Source of the DNA: Gammaproteobacteria bacterium
GTDB lineage: Bacteria > Pseudomonadota > Gammaproteobacteria > Xanthomonadales > SZUA-5
DNA: 64,000 bases
Assembly: GCA_030430155.1 (NCBI GenBank)
Contig: JAUIFV010000002.1
Coordinates: 33,378-97,377, forward strand
Reading direction: 5' to 3'
A program made the position numbers and the translations under genes. Below are positions 17,710 to 27,800 of this stretch, piece after piece; within the stretch, counting starts at the first letter, position 1, and the number at the start of each line of letters is the position of its first letter. The notes below the pieces were generated by a model. That model did not search any database, was not told the origin of the DNA, and saw only the letters and a program-made list of their open reading frames with translations.

Positions 17710-19140
17710 CTATTGCGCGTCTTCTTGCGACCAGAAATAGATGTTCTGCAGCGCGTGCGAAATGTTCAGATTCGACGCCGGCAGCGGCTGCAGATCGACC
17801 TGCGGCGGGAACTGCTGCATGGTGTTGTGGCAGCGGAAGCAGTTGTTTTCGGTGCTGGCGACCTGGGTGAAGGTCTCGATGGTGGCGTTGGACAGACTCA
17901 GCGAGCCGGCCAGCAGCTCATCGGTGGCGATCGACAAGCCAGGCTGCAGCGTATCGGTGCCCTTGAACCACACTGCACCCACCTCGGCGTAGTTCTTCCA
18001 CACGTCGTCGGGATCAAACATCGAGGCCACGGAGGCATTCAGGGTCTGGATGTTCTTGTCATTGATGGTGTTGACGCCCGCGGCATTGCCGAACTGATAT
18101 TGCCGGCAGGCCTGGGTGATCGGGCTCAAGGTCTGAGTCTGCTGGTCCAGCTTGAGCTGGCCGTCGCTGGCGTTGTTGACGTTGCAGTCGGCCAGAGTGG
18201 TGCCGGCGGTGTAGAAGGTGTAGTCCTGATCCGACACCGGTTGATCCAGGGTCAGCGGGGGATCGGTGACCGGCACATTCGGCGCGTTGCGCTGATGCTC
18301 GAAGGTGGCCCAGATCATCTCCGGATGGCCTTTGACGATGCCGGCGATATGGAAGCCGACCAGGGCCACGGTGACCTCCTCGGTCTGCGTGGTATCGATC
18401 ACGATCTGACCGTCGCGATTGACCAGCTTGGCGATCTCGGTCTGCATGGTGAACATGTCGCTGGCGTCGAAGCCGTCGGTGACCACCAGCCAGGAGACCT
18501 TCAGCTCCATCGCTCCCGCAGTGCCTTCGATGGGGAAATTGGTCGCTGGATCGGCCGCGATCAGCGCCTGCAGCGCGCTGGGGTCGGTGAGATTGTTGGA
18601 CTGCACGAAGTTGACGAAGGTGGAGTCCAAGTATTGCGAGTAATAGACCGAGCGGCCGTTGTGGGCGACGAAGATGCCGTCGGTGCCGGCCTGCAGGTAC
18701 TCGTCCAGGCTCTCGGTGGCATCGCTCTTGGCCATCCGCGGCAGCATCCCGGTGCGTTCATTGCCGAGCAGCGACTCCGGCGTGGCAAAGCTCAAAAAGC
18801 GCGGCTGACCGTCGACATCCTGGGTCAGCCAGAGGAAGTTCTGCCAGGCCCACTGGTGGAAATCGCAGTTGCTGCTGTTGGGAAAGGCCGAGTCGTCAGT
18901 GCGCTGGGTCTGCGAGTGCGGAAACCACGCCGACTTCGCGTCGCAAACGCCGATATCGCCAGACTTCTCGATCACCGCGTCCACCACCGCCTTGGGGGGC
19001 GTGCTGCTGGCAGTCGATCCGTTGGAAGCCGTTTCGGTTGATGCCGGTTCGGTCCCGGGTTGCTTGGACTGCCAGAAGATCATGCCGGCGACAAAGGCCA
19101 GCGCGACGAGTATCAAGGTATTGCGTAGGGCCGTATTCAT
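17710..19140 (-). CDS. Membrane-anchored protein with one haem-c site, heading the lodA-lodB locus
   Basis: The ATG complementary to 19138-19140 gives 476 residues: an N-terminal membrane anchor (residues 6-22), a low-complexity Ser/Thr/Pro linker, a conserved-looking core with H-Q-W-A-W-Q-N-F-L-W-L-T, and a single C-F-R-C-H haem-c motif at residues 434-438 with a methionine shortly after (N-T-M-Q) as possible axial ligand. It would be periplasmic. The core fits no domain I can name. Its stop is 18 bases before lodA, so it probably works with the CTQ enzyme, perhaps as an electron acceptor; this is inference from position only. Confidence 0.75.
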   Translation of the reverse strand: MNTALRNTLILVALAFVAGMIFWQSKQPGTEPASTETASNGSTASSTPPKAVVDAVIEKSGDIGVCDAKSAWFPHSQTQRTDDSAFPNSSNCDFHQWAWQNFLWLTQDVDGQPRFLSFATPESLLGNERTGMLPRMAKSDATESLDEYLQAGTDGIFVAHNGRSVYYSQYLDSTFVNFVQSNNLTDPSALQALIAADPATNFPIEGTAGAMELKVSWLVVTDGFDASDMFTMQTEIAKLVNRDGQIVIDTTQTEEVTVALVGFHIAGIVKGHPEMIWATFEHQRNAPNVPVTDPPLTLDQPVSDQDYTFYTAGTTLADCNVNNASDGQLKLDQQTQTLSPITQACRQYQFGNAAGVNTINDKNIQTLNASVASMFDPDDVWKNYAEVGAVWFKGTDTLQPGLSIATDELLAGSLSLSNATIETFTQVASTENNCFRCHNTMQQFPPQVDLQPLPASNLNISHALQNIYFWSQEDAQ

Positions 19141-19327
19141 GGGACTCCCTGCATGGCGGTTGGCGTTTGCGGGGCCCGGAGCGGCACCCACAGACGCAAA
19201 CTGTGCCGTGCACGCGAATTCTCTCAGCCAAATTTACATTCTGTTGACTTGATCGCACTCGCAGAGCATTCACCGTCCCGCGCTATGCTCGGCGGCCATG
19301 ATTGCTGTCGATCAAGAAGGAGCAGGA

Positions 19328-20038
19328 ATGAGCGAACGCGTGTTGTACGACCTGGTCGCCAGCCAGCCCAATCAGCGCTTCAGCCCTTTTTGCTTTCGGG
19401 TGAAGCTGGCCCTGGCGCACAAGGATCTGAACTATCGCAGTGAGCTGGTGCGCTTCACCGACAAAGCCAAGATTGCCTTTTCCGAACAGAAGCTGGTGCC
19501 GGTGCTGGTGGACATCGACGGCAGCGTGACCAGCGACAGCTGGCAGATCCTGCACGTCCTGGAGCAGCGCTACCCGCAGGCGCCGCTGCTCACCCCCGGC
19601 GATCATTCACTCGGCTTTGTGCGCGCCTGGGTCGACCGCAGCCTGCTCGCCGGCGTGTTCAAAGTCGTCGCACCGAAGATCTGCGACCTGCTCGAAGGCG
19701 AGGATCAGGCCTATTTCAAGGCCAGCCGCGAACAGCGCCTGGGCGTGTCGCTGGAGGCGCTGGCGCAGGAAGAGAAGAAATACCGCGCCGTGCTAAACGC
19801 CACCCTGGAACCGCTGCGCGCCCTGCTCACCCAGCAACCCTGCGTCTCCGGCGAGCAGATCGGCGGCGCCGACGTGCTGGTGCTGGCCTGCCTGCTCTGG
19901 GCCGAAGCCATCCTCGGCACCGACTACCTGCCCGAAGGCGACCCGATCAGCGCCTGGCGCCAGCGTCAGTCCGGGTGGGTGGAGAAGGCGATGGCAATGG
20001 CGGGGCAAACGCCTGAGGGCCCAGGGCCGAGGGCTTAG
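19328..20038 (+). CDS. Glutathione S-transferase family protein
   Basis: A 236-residue protein with a thioredoxin-like N-terminal half (Y-D-L-V-A-S, S-P-F-C-F-R-V-K-L-A-L, V-P-V-L-V-D) and an all-helical C-terminal half. A good ribosome-binding site (AAGGAGCAGGA) lies directly before the ATG at 19328. The S-P-F-C motif near residue 18 suggests a cysteine- or serine-type active site. The last ten residues (ending P-E-G-P-G-P-R-A) and the stop codon are read from the AGGGCCC heptamer array that begins at 20014, so the original C-terminus has probably been replaced. Confidence 0.85.
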   Translation: MSERVLYDLVASQPNQRFSPFCFRVKLALAHKDLNYRSELVRFTDKAKIAFSEQKLVPVLVDIDGSVTSDSWQILHVLEQRYPQAPLLTPGDHSLGFVRAWVDRSLLAGVFKVVAPKICDLLEGEDQAYFKASREQRLGVSLEALAQEEKKYRAVLNATLEPLRALLTQQPCVSGEQIGGADVLVLACLLWAEAILGTDYLPEGDPISAWRQRQSGWVEKAMAMAGQTPEGPGPRA

Positions 20039-20204
20039 GGCCCAGAAGAGCCGAGGCAGGCTCCGCTCGCAACACGCCTTTGACCGCGGGCATCCTGCCC
20101 GCATGCTGTTCGTTGGCTTGGACGGGCGATCAGGGGCCGTGTCGGCGAGACGCCCGCGGTCCTCAGCTGGGCCCTGGGCCCTCCCGCCCTGGGCCCTCGC
20201 CCTT
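20014..20204. repeat. Inverted pair of heptamer arrays (AGGGCCC type)
   Basis: Five degenerate units at 20014-20048 and about five units of opposite orientation at 20169-20204 flank 120 bases of unrelated sequence. The left array encodes the C-terminus and stop of the GST gene; the right array ends one base before the stop codon of the DUF3011 gene. The genes converge here. Confidence 0.8.
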
Positions 20205-21176
20205 CTACCGACAATCGCTACGATCGCGCTCGACGATGTCGACGTAGCGGCCATCCCGCAAGGTCGCGCGCAGGCACTGCCGGCGATCGGCCGACTCGTA
20301 GTAGACGTAGTCACTGCGACGGCCGCTGTCGGTGCGCCGATAGCGATAGCCGCGCGCCTGCAGATCGGCTTCGGCGCTGGACGCCCGCGCGCCGATCAAA
20401 TCCTCGTAGCGGTAGTGATCGTTGTAGCCGCTGCGGTTGTCGTAGCGATCATCATGGCGGCGATCATCGTAGCCCGGGTCATAGCCGCGATCGTCATAGC
20501 CGCGCTCCTCGTAGCGGCCATCGCGACGCTCGTCGTAACGGCTGTCAGGACGGTCATCCCGATAGCCATCGGCGGCCCGCTGCGCGCTGCCCGCGCCCCA
20601 CACGGTCAGATCGCCGCGTCGGCATTGGCTCTGGCCGACCGCATCAATCTGACTGACCCGCCCCTGATAAATCACCGCCTGCAGACATTGGCGTCGATCC
20701 GGGGTGTAGAAATAGGTCCAGCGCCGATCCGGCCCGTCAACAGAGCCAAGCAACTCATAGCCCCGCTCCACCAGCGTGTTCTGCGCCACGACCTGCCGCT
20801 CGCCGACCACATCGCCATGCCCGTACGAAGAACGGCGCCCAGACTGCGGACTACCGAAGGTCGACGGCAGCCCGCGATCGCGCTGCGTATCCCGATCCCG
20901 CCCCGGCGCCGAGTGCACAGCGCCGCGCCCCTCCACATAGAACACCGCTCTACAACCCCCGCTCACATAAACCCCGCTCCCGGTCTGCCCCCAGGTCCGC
21001 CCCTCCACGCAATCGGTCTTGCTCAACTGCCGCTGCAGCCGAATCGCGCCGCGCTCCGGAGCGGCACATTCGGCGCGGCGGCGGTCTTGGGATTCGCAGG
21101 TGAATTCGCGGGCTTGGGCAGTGCTCAGGCCGGCCACGCCAAGCGTGACGGCAACGAACAGTCTGAGTAGCGACAT
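20205..21176 (-). CDS. Secreted DUF3011 protein with an Asp/Arg/Tyr-rich repeat region
   Basis: A 323-residue protein with a signal peptide (M-S-L-L-R-L-F, ending A-Q-A) and an N-terminal DUF3011 domain recognised by C-E-S-Q-D, R-Q-L-S-K-T-D-C and G-C-R-A-V-F. A central segment (about residues 195-255) is made of repeated Y-D-D/R-Y-D-D-R units, likely disordered and strongly charged. A final cysteine-containing region may be a second, diverged DUF3011-like half (R-Q-C-L-R-A). It would be periplasmic or surface-exposed. Function unknown; DUF3011 is common in Xanthomonadales. Confidence 0.8.
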   Translation of the reverse strand: MSLLRLFVAVTLGVAGLSTAQAREFTCESQDRRRAECAAPERGAIRLQRQLSKTDCVEGRTWGQTGSGVYVSGGCRAVFYVEGRGAVHSAPGRDRDTQRDRGLPSTFGSPQSGRRSSYGHGDVVGERQVVAQNTLVERGYELLGSVDGPDRRWTYFYTPDRRQCLQAVIYQGRVSQIDAVGQSQCRRGDLTVWGAGSAQRAADGYRDDRPDSRYDERRDGRYEERGYDDRGYDPGYDDRRHDDRYDNRSGYNDHYRYEDLIGARASSAEADLQARGYRYRRTDSGRRSDYVYYESADRRQCLRATLRDGRYVDIVERDRSDCR

Positions 21177-21285
21177 GACTTCGGTCCTTCAGGTTTGCAA
21201 AACGACTTGCTGGCGACCGCGATCGGCCGCCAGCTGCGTCGTGCAAGTATGCCCGCCAGATCCGTTGCGGGGATATCGGTCAGAC

Positions 21286-24200
21286 TCAGTCGTTGACCAC
21301 GGGCGGGGAACTCTGAGTACTCGGCTGAACCACGCTTGCCATACGATTGAATTCAGCTGCAAAGTCATTCAAGGCTGACCTGGTGACTTTCAACTCGCCG
21401 TATTGTTCAAGCATCCGTTCGCCATCTGCGATGACGCCAATCTTGGCAAGACCTGCCTGGAAGCGCCGGCTGTGACCAAGCTTGCGTAGATGGTCACGGA
21501 TCCTGATGGCCAGCAAGCGCCATTCTTGATCTGGATCCTCTTCCCCAATCGAGCGTTCTAGCACCGAATAGCCAACGCAGACGCTTAGCCTTCGATCACC
21601 TTGCTTGACACGCAGTGGATAGGAAAATACGCACAGCTGGTATGACTTTGAGGCACATTCCGGGTCCTTTGCCAGCTGATCGATATGTGTTTCGATCAAG
21701 TCGATCTCGTAGTGATTCAGGCAAGCCTGCACATCGTTGCCTTGCCCATCCTGACCTTGGACTGCTGCACGCAGTGCCGCTAGACCCAATCCAGGCTCCA
21801 ACTTGGACTCCAATGGAACCACGCGACCTGACTCCACCGCCTCATCGAGCTCAAGATGCCGCTCACAGAAATCAACGAAGCGGGCGCCGAAGATGCTTTG
21901 GGTCAGCACCCAGGTCAGGCGGAAGGTGGGCGACCAGCTCCAATGGTGGAACACGTTCATCCAGCCCTGGTTGTCGGGATGATCGTGGAAACGATCCAGT
22001 TTCAGATCCAGGAAAACCTGCTCCATGAGCTGGATCAAAGACTGGCACAACCCGAATCCGCGTATGAGCAGGCGCGAGTCGCTGGGCAACTCCGGTTCGG
22101 CATTGGCGCTGGAAGCCAGGGCAACCGGTCCCCATTCGGGATAGAACTCATCGACCAGATACGCAAGTTCCGGGTCCTTGCCCAGTTCTTCAAAGATTCT
22201 TGCGATCGTTTGTGCGTGATGCGAAAAAGCGCTATCGCTTACCGGCGCAGCTGGCGTCCAGGCTCGAACCAGGCGATTGAGCAACTCCTCTTCCTGACCG
22301 TCTGTACCGTCGCGCGCGAATAGCGGGCGCAATGCCTCAGCCGCCACGACGAATCCTAGCTGCCGGTAGCTTTCGAATTGAGCATCATCAAAGAACTGGT
22401 CCGCTGTGCTGTGCTGCGGAAACTTGGGACTGGACACGGCGTACTGACGGACATCTGCCGGCTCCTGTCCGGTCAACACGGGCTTGAGCAACAGAAAGAT
22501 GCCCTGTGCGCCATCGACATAGTTGATCGTTCCAACCGCACAAGCGCGTTTTGCGCGGCCGCCTCCATCGGGGCTTATTCCGCTAACGTCGATACGTATC
22601 TCAGCGCCAAGATCGACCCGGCACAGTCTGACCGCGCGACCCAGATCCTCGAACTCATAGTTGGGGTCTGCGCCGCAATCGGTCGCAATGATGAACCGAC
22701 AGCGGCGCCGCACCAGTTCATAGATGCCGAGGTTCTCGAAATGTCCGCCGTCAGAAAGATGGACGTTTGCCGAATCCAGATCGGTGTAGCCAAAGAATTC
22801 AGCCAGTAGTGGAAACCATTGCAGGAACTTGCGCCGACCGGTCGCTGCCACCGCGTTGTTGGGCACCCACCAGCCGAGCCGAGCGTTGAACACGGTCAAC
22901 AGCATCCGCCATCCCGGAGTGAACACAAAGCCCGCACCTGGGTTGACCGCAGCCCCGGAGATCGCCATCGCCCGCGCCAGACTGAGCTGTGCGGCCAGTG
23001 CGCGCTGACTGCCCAGCGCGGCATCCAGCTTCATAGGTTTGGCCATCTCGCTCTTGCGCAGCTCAGGTGACTCGTGCCCTGAGCCTTTGGCTGACAACAC
23101 GAAGGAAGCAGCGCGACGATCCTGCCAGTCCAGCGGGGCGTTGCGGCCGACGTTGGCCGCCGTGCAAATCAGGTGTTGCAGCCCCGGAAACGGGCCATGT
23201 GATTCTGCCAGCAGAACATCGTCGTCCGGATCAAAACCGGTGGTTGCCTCTGGCTTCCGCTCGCTTGCGTTGCGCGCCGCACCAAGAAAAGCCCGGGCCA
23301 GGCGATCGGCGTAGAACATGTTGTTGCCGATCCGATTGGCATCAATGATGGCGGAAAAAACCAAGGCCAGGAGCAGCAGCACTCCGACATAGAAGAACTC
23401 GATGCTTGCCAGAATCTGCAACAGGCCTGCCAGCTCCGCCAGCGAACCGAGGTTGCCTGTGAACGCGGCATTCAGCAGCAACCATGCCACTTGAGCAATG
23501 GCGATGAACAGCAGCAGGAGCAGCAGATAGGGGACGACACCGATGAGTGCAGTCCACCGTCCCGCCGATGTCTGCGCAGGCTTCTGGCTGTGGCGTTGGA
23601 ACAGGACACTTGATGCCAACGCCAGAAGCCAGGAACCGATGGCCGGTGCGGCCAATGAGACCTGCCGTTCCACTTCAGCCAGCAACAGCGGAGTGGCGAC
23701 GATGATCGTCAATGGCAGCGTCCAGCCGACCAACAGCATTGCCACGCAGCGGCCGCAGGAACGCGCCCAGATCTCTCGTTCCAGGGAATTGACGGCCGCG
23801 CCGGCCAGGACCTGAAAAACGCTAAGCGCCAGATAGGCGACCACCGCCAGAGCCGACGGCGCGAAAACAAAGTAAACCAGTACGCTGGCATGTGCACCCA
23901 GCTGTCTGTCGGCGACCTCGGCGATCTGAACTGTGGCATAGAGCCCGCCGAAAACCACCGCCGAGGAGGCCAGCGTAGCAACTGGCCACCACCCGCCGCT
24001 GCGCGCGCGGATGCGAGTCCATTGCGCAAGTATCAGGAGCACGAATCCCAGAATCGGTATCGTCGGCCAGTAGTCGTGCAGCGAACGCACCTGCGTATCA
24101 ACGCCAGGCAGGATCATCGCGATCAGGAAGCAGTTGACCGCCATCAGCTTGGGATGATGTTCCATGTTCAACCAAGTCGCTTTCGGCCGTTCGCTCTTCG

Positions 24201-24810
24201 GAACGCTGTGCACCAGAACCAGCACAAAGACGGCCGAGAACAACGCGATGATCACGCTGACACCGTTGGCAAGGCTGCCCGGAAGCATCATCAGCAAAGC
24301 GAGCGCAGCCAGCATCACGCAAACGGCCGCGACCCCAAGTACGGCGAACATCAGTTGCACAATCAGCATCGGCCCGGCGATGCGACCCAGCAGCGCCAGG
24401 GTGTCGCCACCCATTAGCCCTTTCCGCGGCGTCAGGTAGTTTGAATAGGCGCGCATCCAGGACAGCCCGCCCGGCGGATCACGCTGATCCGAGCCAGGCT
24501 GGCTCTCGCGCAGCAGCGCAGCGACCTCGCTCATGTTCAGCTTCAGCAACAGCCGGGTCAGAAACCCACCGGTAAAGCCGCCGCCGGAAACGGTGCTCAT
24601 GATCTGCAGCCGTTCCAACACGGATAGTCGCGTGGGCGGGTTGCCAGCAGCTGACCCGCTGGCGCCAGGTAGGGAGGCTGGCATCTTGCAGGAAGCGAGC
24701 GCCTTGAGCACGCCGAGCGCAAAACTGGCGCTGCGGATGCCGCCGCCGGACAGGGCCAAGCCCCAGCGCATTTCGGTGGATGCGTGTTTCGCCGACTGAT
24801 CAGACATCAA
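21286..24810 (-). CDS. Patatin-like phospholipase with a membrane domain inserted between catalytic Ser and Asp
   Basis: A 1174-residue protein. The oxyanion loop G-G-G-I-R-S (22-27) and nucleophile segment S-T-V-S-G-G-G (Ser75) lie at the extreme N-terminus; residues about 140-490 hold eight to ten membrane helices; the catalytic Asp687 is in S-D-G-G-H-F-E-N-L-G-I-Y-E-L. Patatins hydrolyse acyl ester bonds of membrane lipids with a Ser-Asp dyad, so here the active site would be formed around a membrane-embedded insertion. The start codon overlaps the stop of the solenoid gene (ATGA at 24807-24810), so the two proteins are probably made together. No leader; the catalytic parts are predicted cytoplasmic. 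Confidence 0.88.
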   Translation of the reverse strand: MMSDQSAKHASTEMRWGLALSGGGIRSASFALGVLKALASCKMPASLPGASGSAAGNPPTRLSVLERLQIMSTVSGGGFTGGFLTRLLLKLNMSEVAALLRESQPGSDQRDPPGGLSWMRAYSNYLTPRKGLMGGDTLALLGRIAGPMLIVQLMFAVLGVAAVCVMLAALALLMMLPGSLANGVSVIIALFSAVFVLVLVHSVPKSERPKATWLNMEHHPKLMAVNCFLIAMILPGVDTQVRSLHDYWPTIPILGFVLLILAQWTRIRARSGGWWPVATLASSAVVFGGLYATVQIAEVADRQLGAHASVLVYFVFAPSALAVVAYLALSVFQVLAGAAVNSLEREIWARSCGRCVAMLLVGWTLPLTIIVATPLLLAEVERQVSLAAPAIGSWLLALASSVLFQRHSQKPAQTSAGRWTALIGVVPYLLLLLLFIAIAQVAWLLLNAAFTGNLGSLAELAGLLQILASIEFFYVGVLLLLALVFSAIIDANRIGNNMFYADRLARAFLGAARNASERKPEATTGFDPDDDVLLAESHGPFPGLQHLICTAANVGRNAPLDWQDRRAASFVLSAKGSGHESPELRKSEMAKPMKLDAALGSQRALAAQLSLARAMAISGAAVNPGAGFVFTPGWRMLLTVFNARLGWWVPNNAVAATGRRKFLQWFPLLAEFFGYTDLDSANVHLSDGGHFENLGIYELVRRRCRFIIATDCGADPNYEFEDLGRAVRLCRVDLGAEIRIDVSGISPDGGGRAKRACAVGTINYVDGAQGIFLLLKPVLTGQEPADVRQYAVSSPKFPQHSTADQFFDDAQFESYRQLGFVVAAEALRPLFARDGTDGQEEELLNRLVRAWTPAAPVSDSAFSHHAQTIARIFEELGKDPELAYLVDEFYPEWGPVALASSANAEPELPSDSRLLIRGFGLCQSLIQLMEQVFLDLKLDRFHDHPDNQGWMNVFHHWSWSPTFRLTWVLTQSIFGARFVDFCERHLELDEAVESGRVVPLESKLEPGLGLAALRAAVQGQDGQGNDVQACLNHYEIDLIETHIDQLAKDPECASKSYQLCVFSYPLRVKQGDRRLSVCVGYSVLERSIGEEDPDQEWRLLAIRIRDHLRKLGHSRRFQAGLAKIGVIADGERMLEQYGELKVTRSALNDFAAEFNRMASVVQPSTQSSPPVVND

Positions 24811-27800
24811 GAACCCTCCCCTTGCAGCAGCGCCCGGTACAGCGCCAGCGTGTCTTTGGTGTTCGATATGAACTCGTCGATGGACTGCACTTCAAAGGCC
24901 GGATCGGCGTCGAAGTCGGCAATACGGCCGCGCAGGAACTCGCTCAGCTGCTGCACATGCAGCAACCAGCGAATCACGTCCTCGCCCTCCGCGGCGATAG
25001 GCTGCAGTTCCAATACCGAGCCGTCGATCTGCAGATCCAGACCGCGCGCCAGGTATTCCGCCTGCGCCCTGGCCACGCTGCGTTGCCAAAGTTGGCTTTG
25101 TTCGGCAGTGTCCAATTCTGGCGGTGGCGACGGCGGGCGCGCAGCCAGCCCCTGCAGTCGCGCGGCGAATGACGGTCCGCCGATTTGTCCTTCCTGCAGC
25201 AGCGGCAATCCCATCACGCAACGCAGGCGGTTGGGGTAAGGACGCTGCACGTCCTCAGCGCAGTTCAGCAGCGCTTCGGCCGCGGTGTCGAAGGGACCAT
25301 TTTCAAGGTACTGGGCGCTGGCCAGAACCAGCCGCGGCGAATGAATCTCATTGATGTACAGATCGACCGTCTGGGTGTGGATCCGCTCTGCAATTGTGCC
25401 GGCAAGATGCTCGTAGGCGAGCACGCGTATGGGCGCAGGAATGCCGGCCGAAGCTGCGCCGACGTCGAACAGTGCCGTGAGCGTGGAGACGACCTCGTCG
25501 TCGGTGCCGGCGCTCTCCAACGCCGCTGCAAACTCGGCTACCTGGCCCGCACGGGCGGCCCGGTCGAGCGACTTGATACGCGCCTCCCCGGCTGCGCTGT
25601 CTGATCCGTGCGGCAAGCGCAGGAATGCTTCGCGGTGCGCTTCCCAACGCTCGCGGCGCGTTGCGCTAGCCGCGGCCTGCATCTGCTGCAAGGCGCAATC
25701 CGCATTTCGCTCCAGCCAAAGTCTGGCCTCAATGCCTTTGCGCGAGCGGAACTCAACCATCACCTCACAGGCGGTGCTCGTCGCCCTGGCGATGAGGTCG
25801 GCTTGGGCCTGATCTTCGGCCAACTGCGCCCGCTCGCGCCACTGCGTTATCAATCCACTTACCCGTTGGGTCAGACCGCTGTCTCCGTCCTCGCGCTCAT
25901 CCAGCAACAGCAGCGCGTGCAGACAGGCAATGGAGCGAGCGTCTGGCGCCTCGACCAGCCCACACTCGGCCAGCCGATTGCCCAATCGCGTCGGGTCGAC
26001 GTCTTCGGCTAGCAGCGCTGCCCGCTCCACAACCGCCCGGCTTGGATCCCAAAGCAGCTCAAAAATGAGCTCATCCTCAGCTTCCAAGGAGGCTTCATAA
26101 AGCTCGCCTAGTGCGGTTGTTCGAAGGCTATCGGGCATACTCGGATCGGCCGCCGAGGAAGCGTTATCCAGGCTCGAGTACCGGCGCCCTCGTGCCAGTT
26201 CACGCAGCAGCCGGCGATCCTGCGCATTCAGCACACTGGGCATGCGCTGCAGGCAGGTTTCGAATAGCAGCCAGCTGGGGTTGGGACTGGCAGCGAACTG
26301 GCGCACCAGGGCACGGACCTGGTCCAGCGCCGTGCTGGATCCGGATAGGCCCAAAGCGGTGCAGGCCGCCAGCCGCTGACTGTGATTGGCGGTGCTCGAT
26401 GCGGCGACCTCGCCCAGAAATCGGTCCAATCGCTGTAGGGCGACTACCGGCGTGTTGTCGCAGTCGCTGCCTGGCGATTCAACCAGACAAGAAGCGGCTG
26501 GCGGATCCCGGCGCAGCGCCTTGGCCAGGTCGTTCGCCAAGAACCCCGCCGTTGTGGTCAAGTCGCCAGCAACCTCACCCAGCGCCGCCGACCAATCCGT
26601 AGGGCCATCGCTTCTTGCACGCTCCTCAAGCAGGCGCGAAACCAGTACGCCCGCGTAAGGATTGGCCGAGAGCCGCAGCGCCGATGCTGCCGCACGTGCC
26701 TGCCCTACCCTGCCCGCGCTGGCGTCGCCTGCGCGGCGCCCGCGATCCGAGGCCCCGCCTTTGTCATCCTGCGGGCCCTGCCCGGGCAAGCCGGCGTCAA
26801 CCATACCGATCAGGACATGCAGCGCGGCATGATTGCTGGGGTGCTCTGACGCGATGACCCGAAGCAGCGTTCCGATCTGGGTGATCAACAGGAGCTTTCG
26901 CGGCATCGCTACGTACTCGGCCTGGGCCAGACTGACCAGTCCGTCCAGCGCATGGGGAGTCGGATAGCGCCACAGCTGCGGTACCACGTCGCTGTTCGGG
27001 TTAGCGACCAGCATATCCATGGTCTCTTCTACGGCGCGGCGGCGCTCGTCTGAACGCAGGTCGATCGCGGCAACGCACTCGCGCGGGATTTCCTCAATCT
27101 GAGCCTCGATGCGGTGATCTCTCCCATTCAGCGCGAGCGGGGTGAAAATGCGCAGTATGTCGCTGCTGCTGCCGCGCGGATAAGCCAGCAGATAGCCAAA
27201 GCGCACCGGACTATAGCGGTCATGCTGGCGCCACGAGTCCCAATAGGCGTCGGCCAGATCGGGCATGGCGCCCGCCTCATCGGGGGTTGGTGCCAGCAGC
27301 CAAAGCTGACGGTAGGCCTCGGTGCAACCCATCTCACCGACTCTGGCGAACAGGGCCTGCACAGATTGTTCGAATACAGCGAGCCGACTCTGGAGCTCCC
27401 TGTCGTCGGCTTGAATGACCGCGCGCCAATGCTCGCGGTAGCGGTCTATAGCCTGATCCAACCGGTACAGATCCTCTACATCGCAGCCCCAGGGTTGCGA
27501 GCCGCCGGTCGGCTCCAGCTGGCCGTTGCCCTTGCCATGGTCAGAACCTCCGTCGTCATTCGGATCATCTGGCGCAGGGCCATCGTTGGAGTCTTGACCC
27601 CTTGCCGCCGCTTGCTCCGTTGCTGCGTCCGCAGCGCTCGTGTTGCCCCTATTGCCAGGGTTGTCGCCATTTGGATCGGATCCTGCCGGGACGACGAGTG
27701 CGGCACGCATTTCCGACCCCAGTGCATAACTCGATGCACCGCAGCCGCTGGCCAGGGTGCTGTGTTCGAGCGTGCTACCCTGGCCCGCGTTGGCGTTGCG

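Noticed and set aside
15730-19041. A 1103-codon open frame on the plus strand opposite lodA and the haem-c gene
   Set aside because: High-GC shadow frame: low-complexity Arg/His/Gln/Gly-rich translation, no domain, while the minus strand carries two recognisable genes. The same applies to 8841-10493 opposite DUF1800 and 41104-42438 opposite the patatin.
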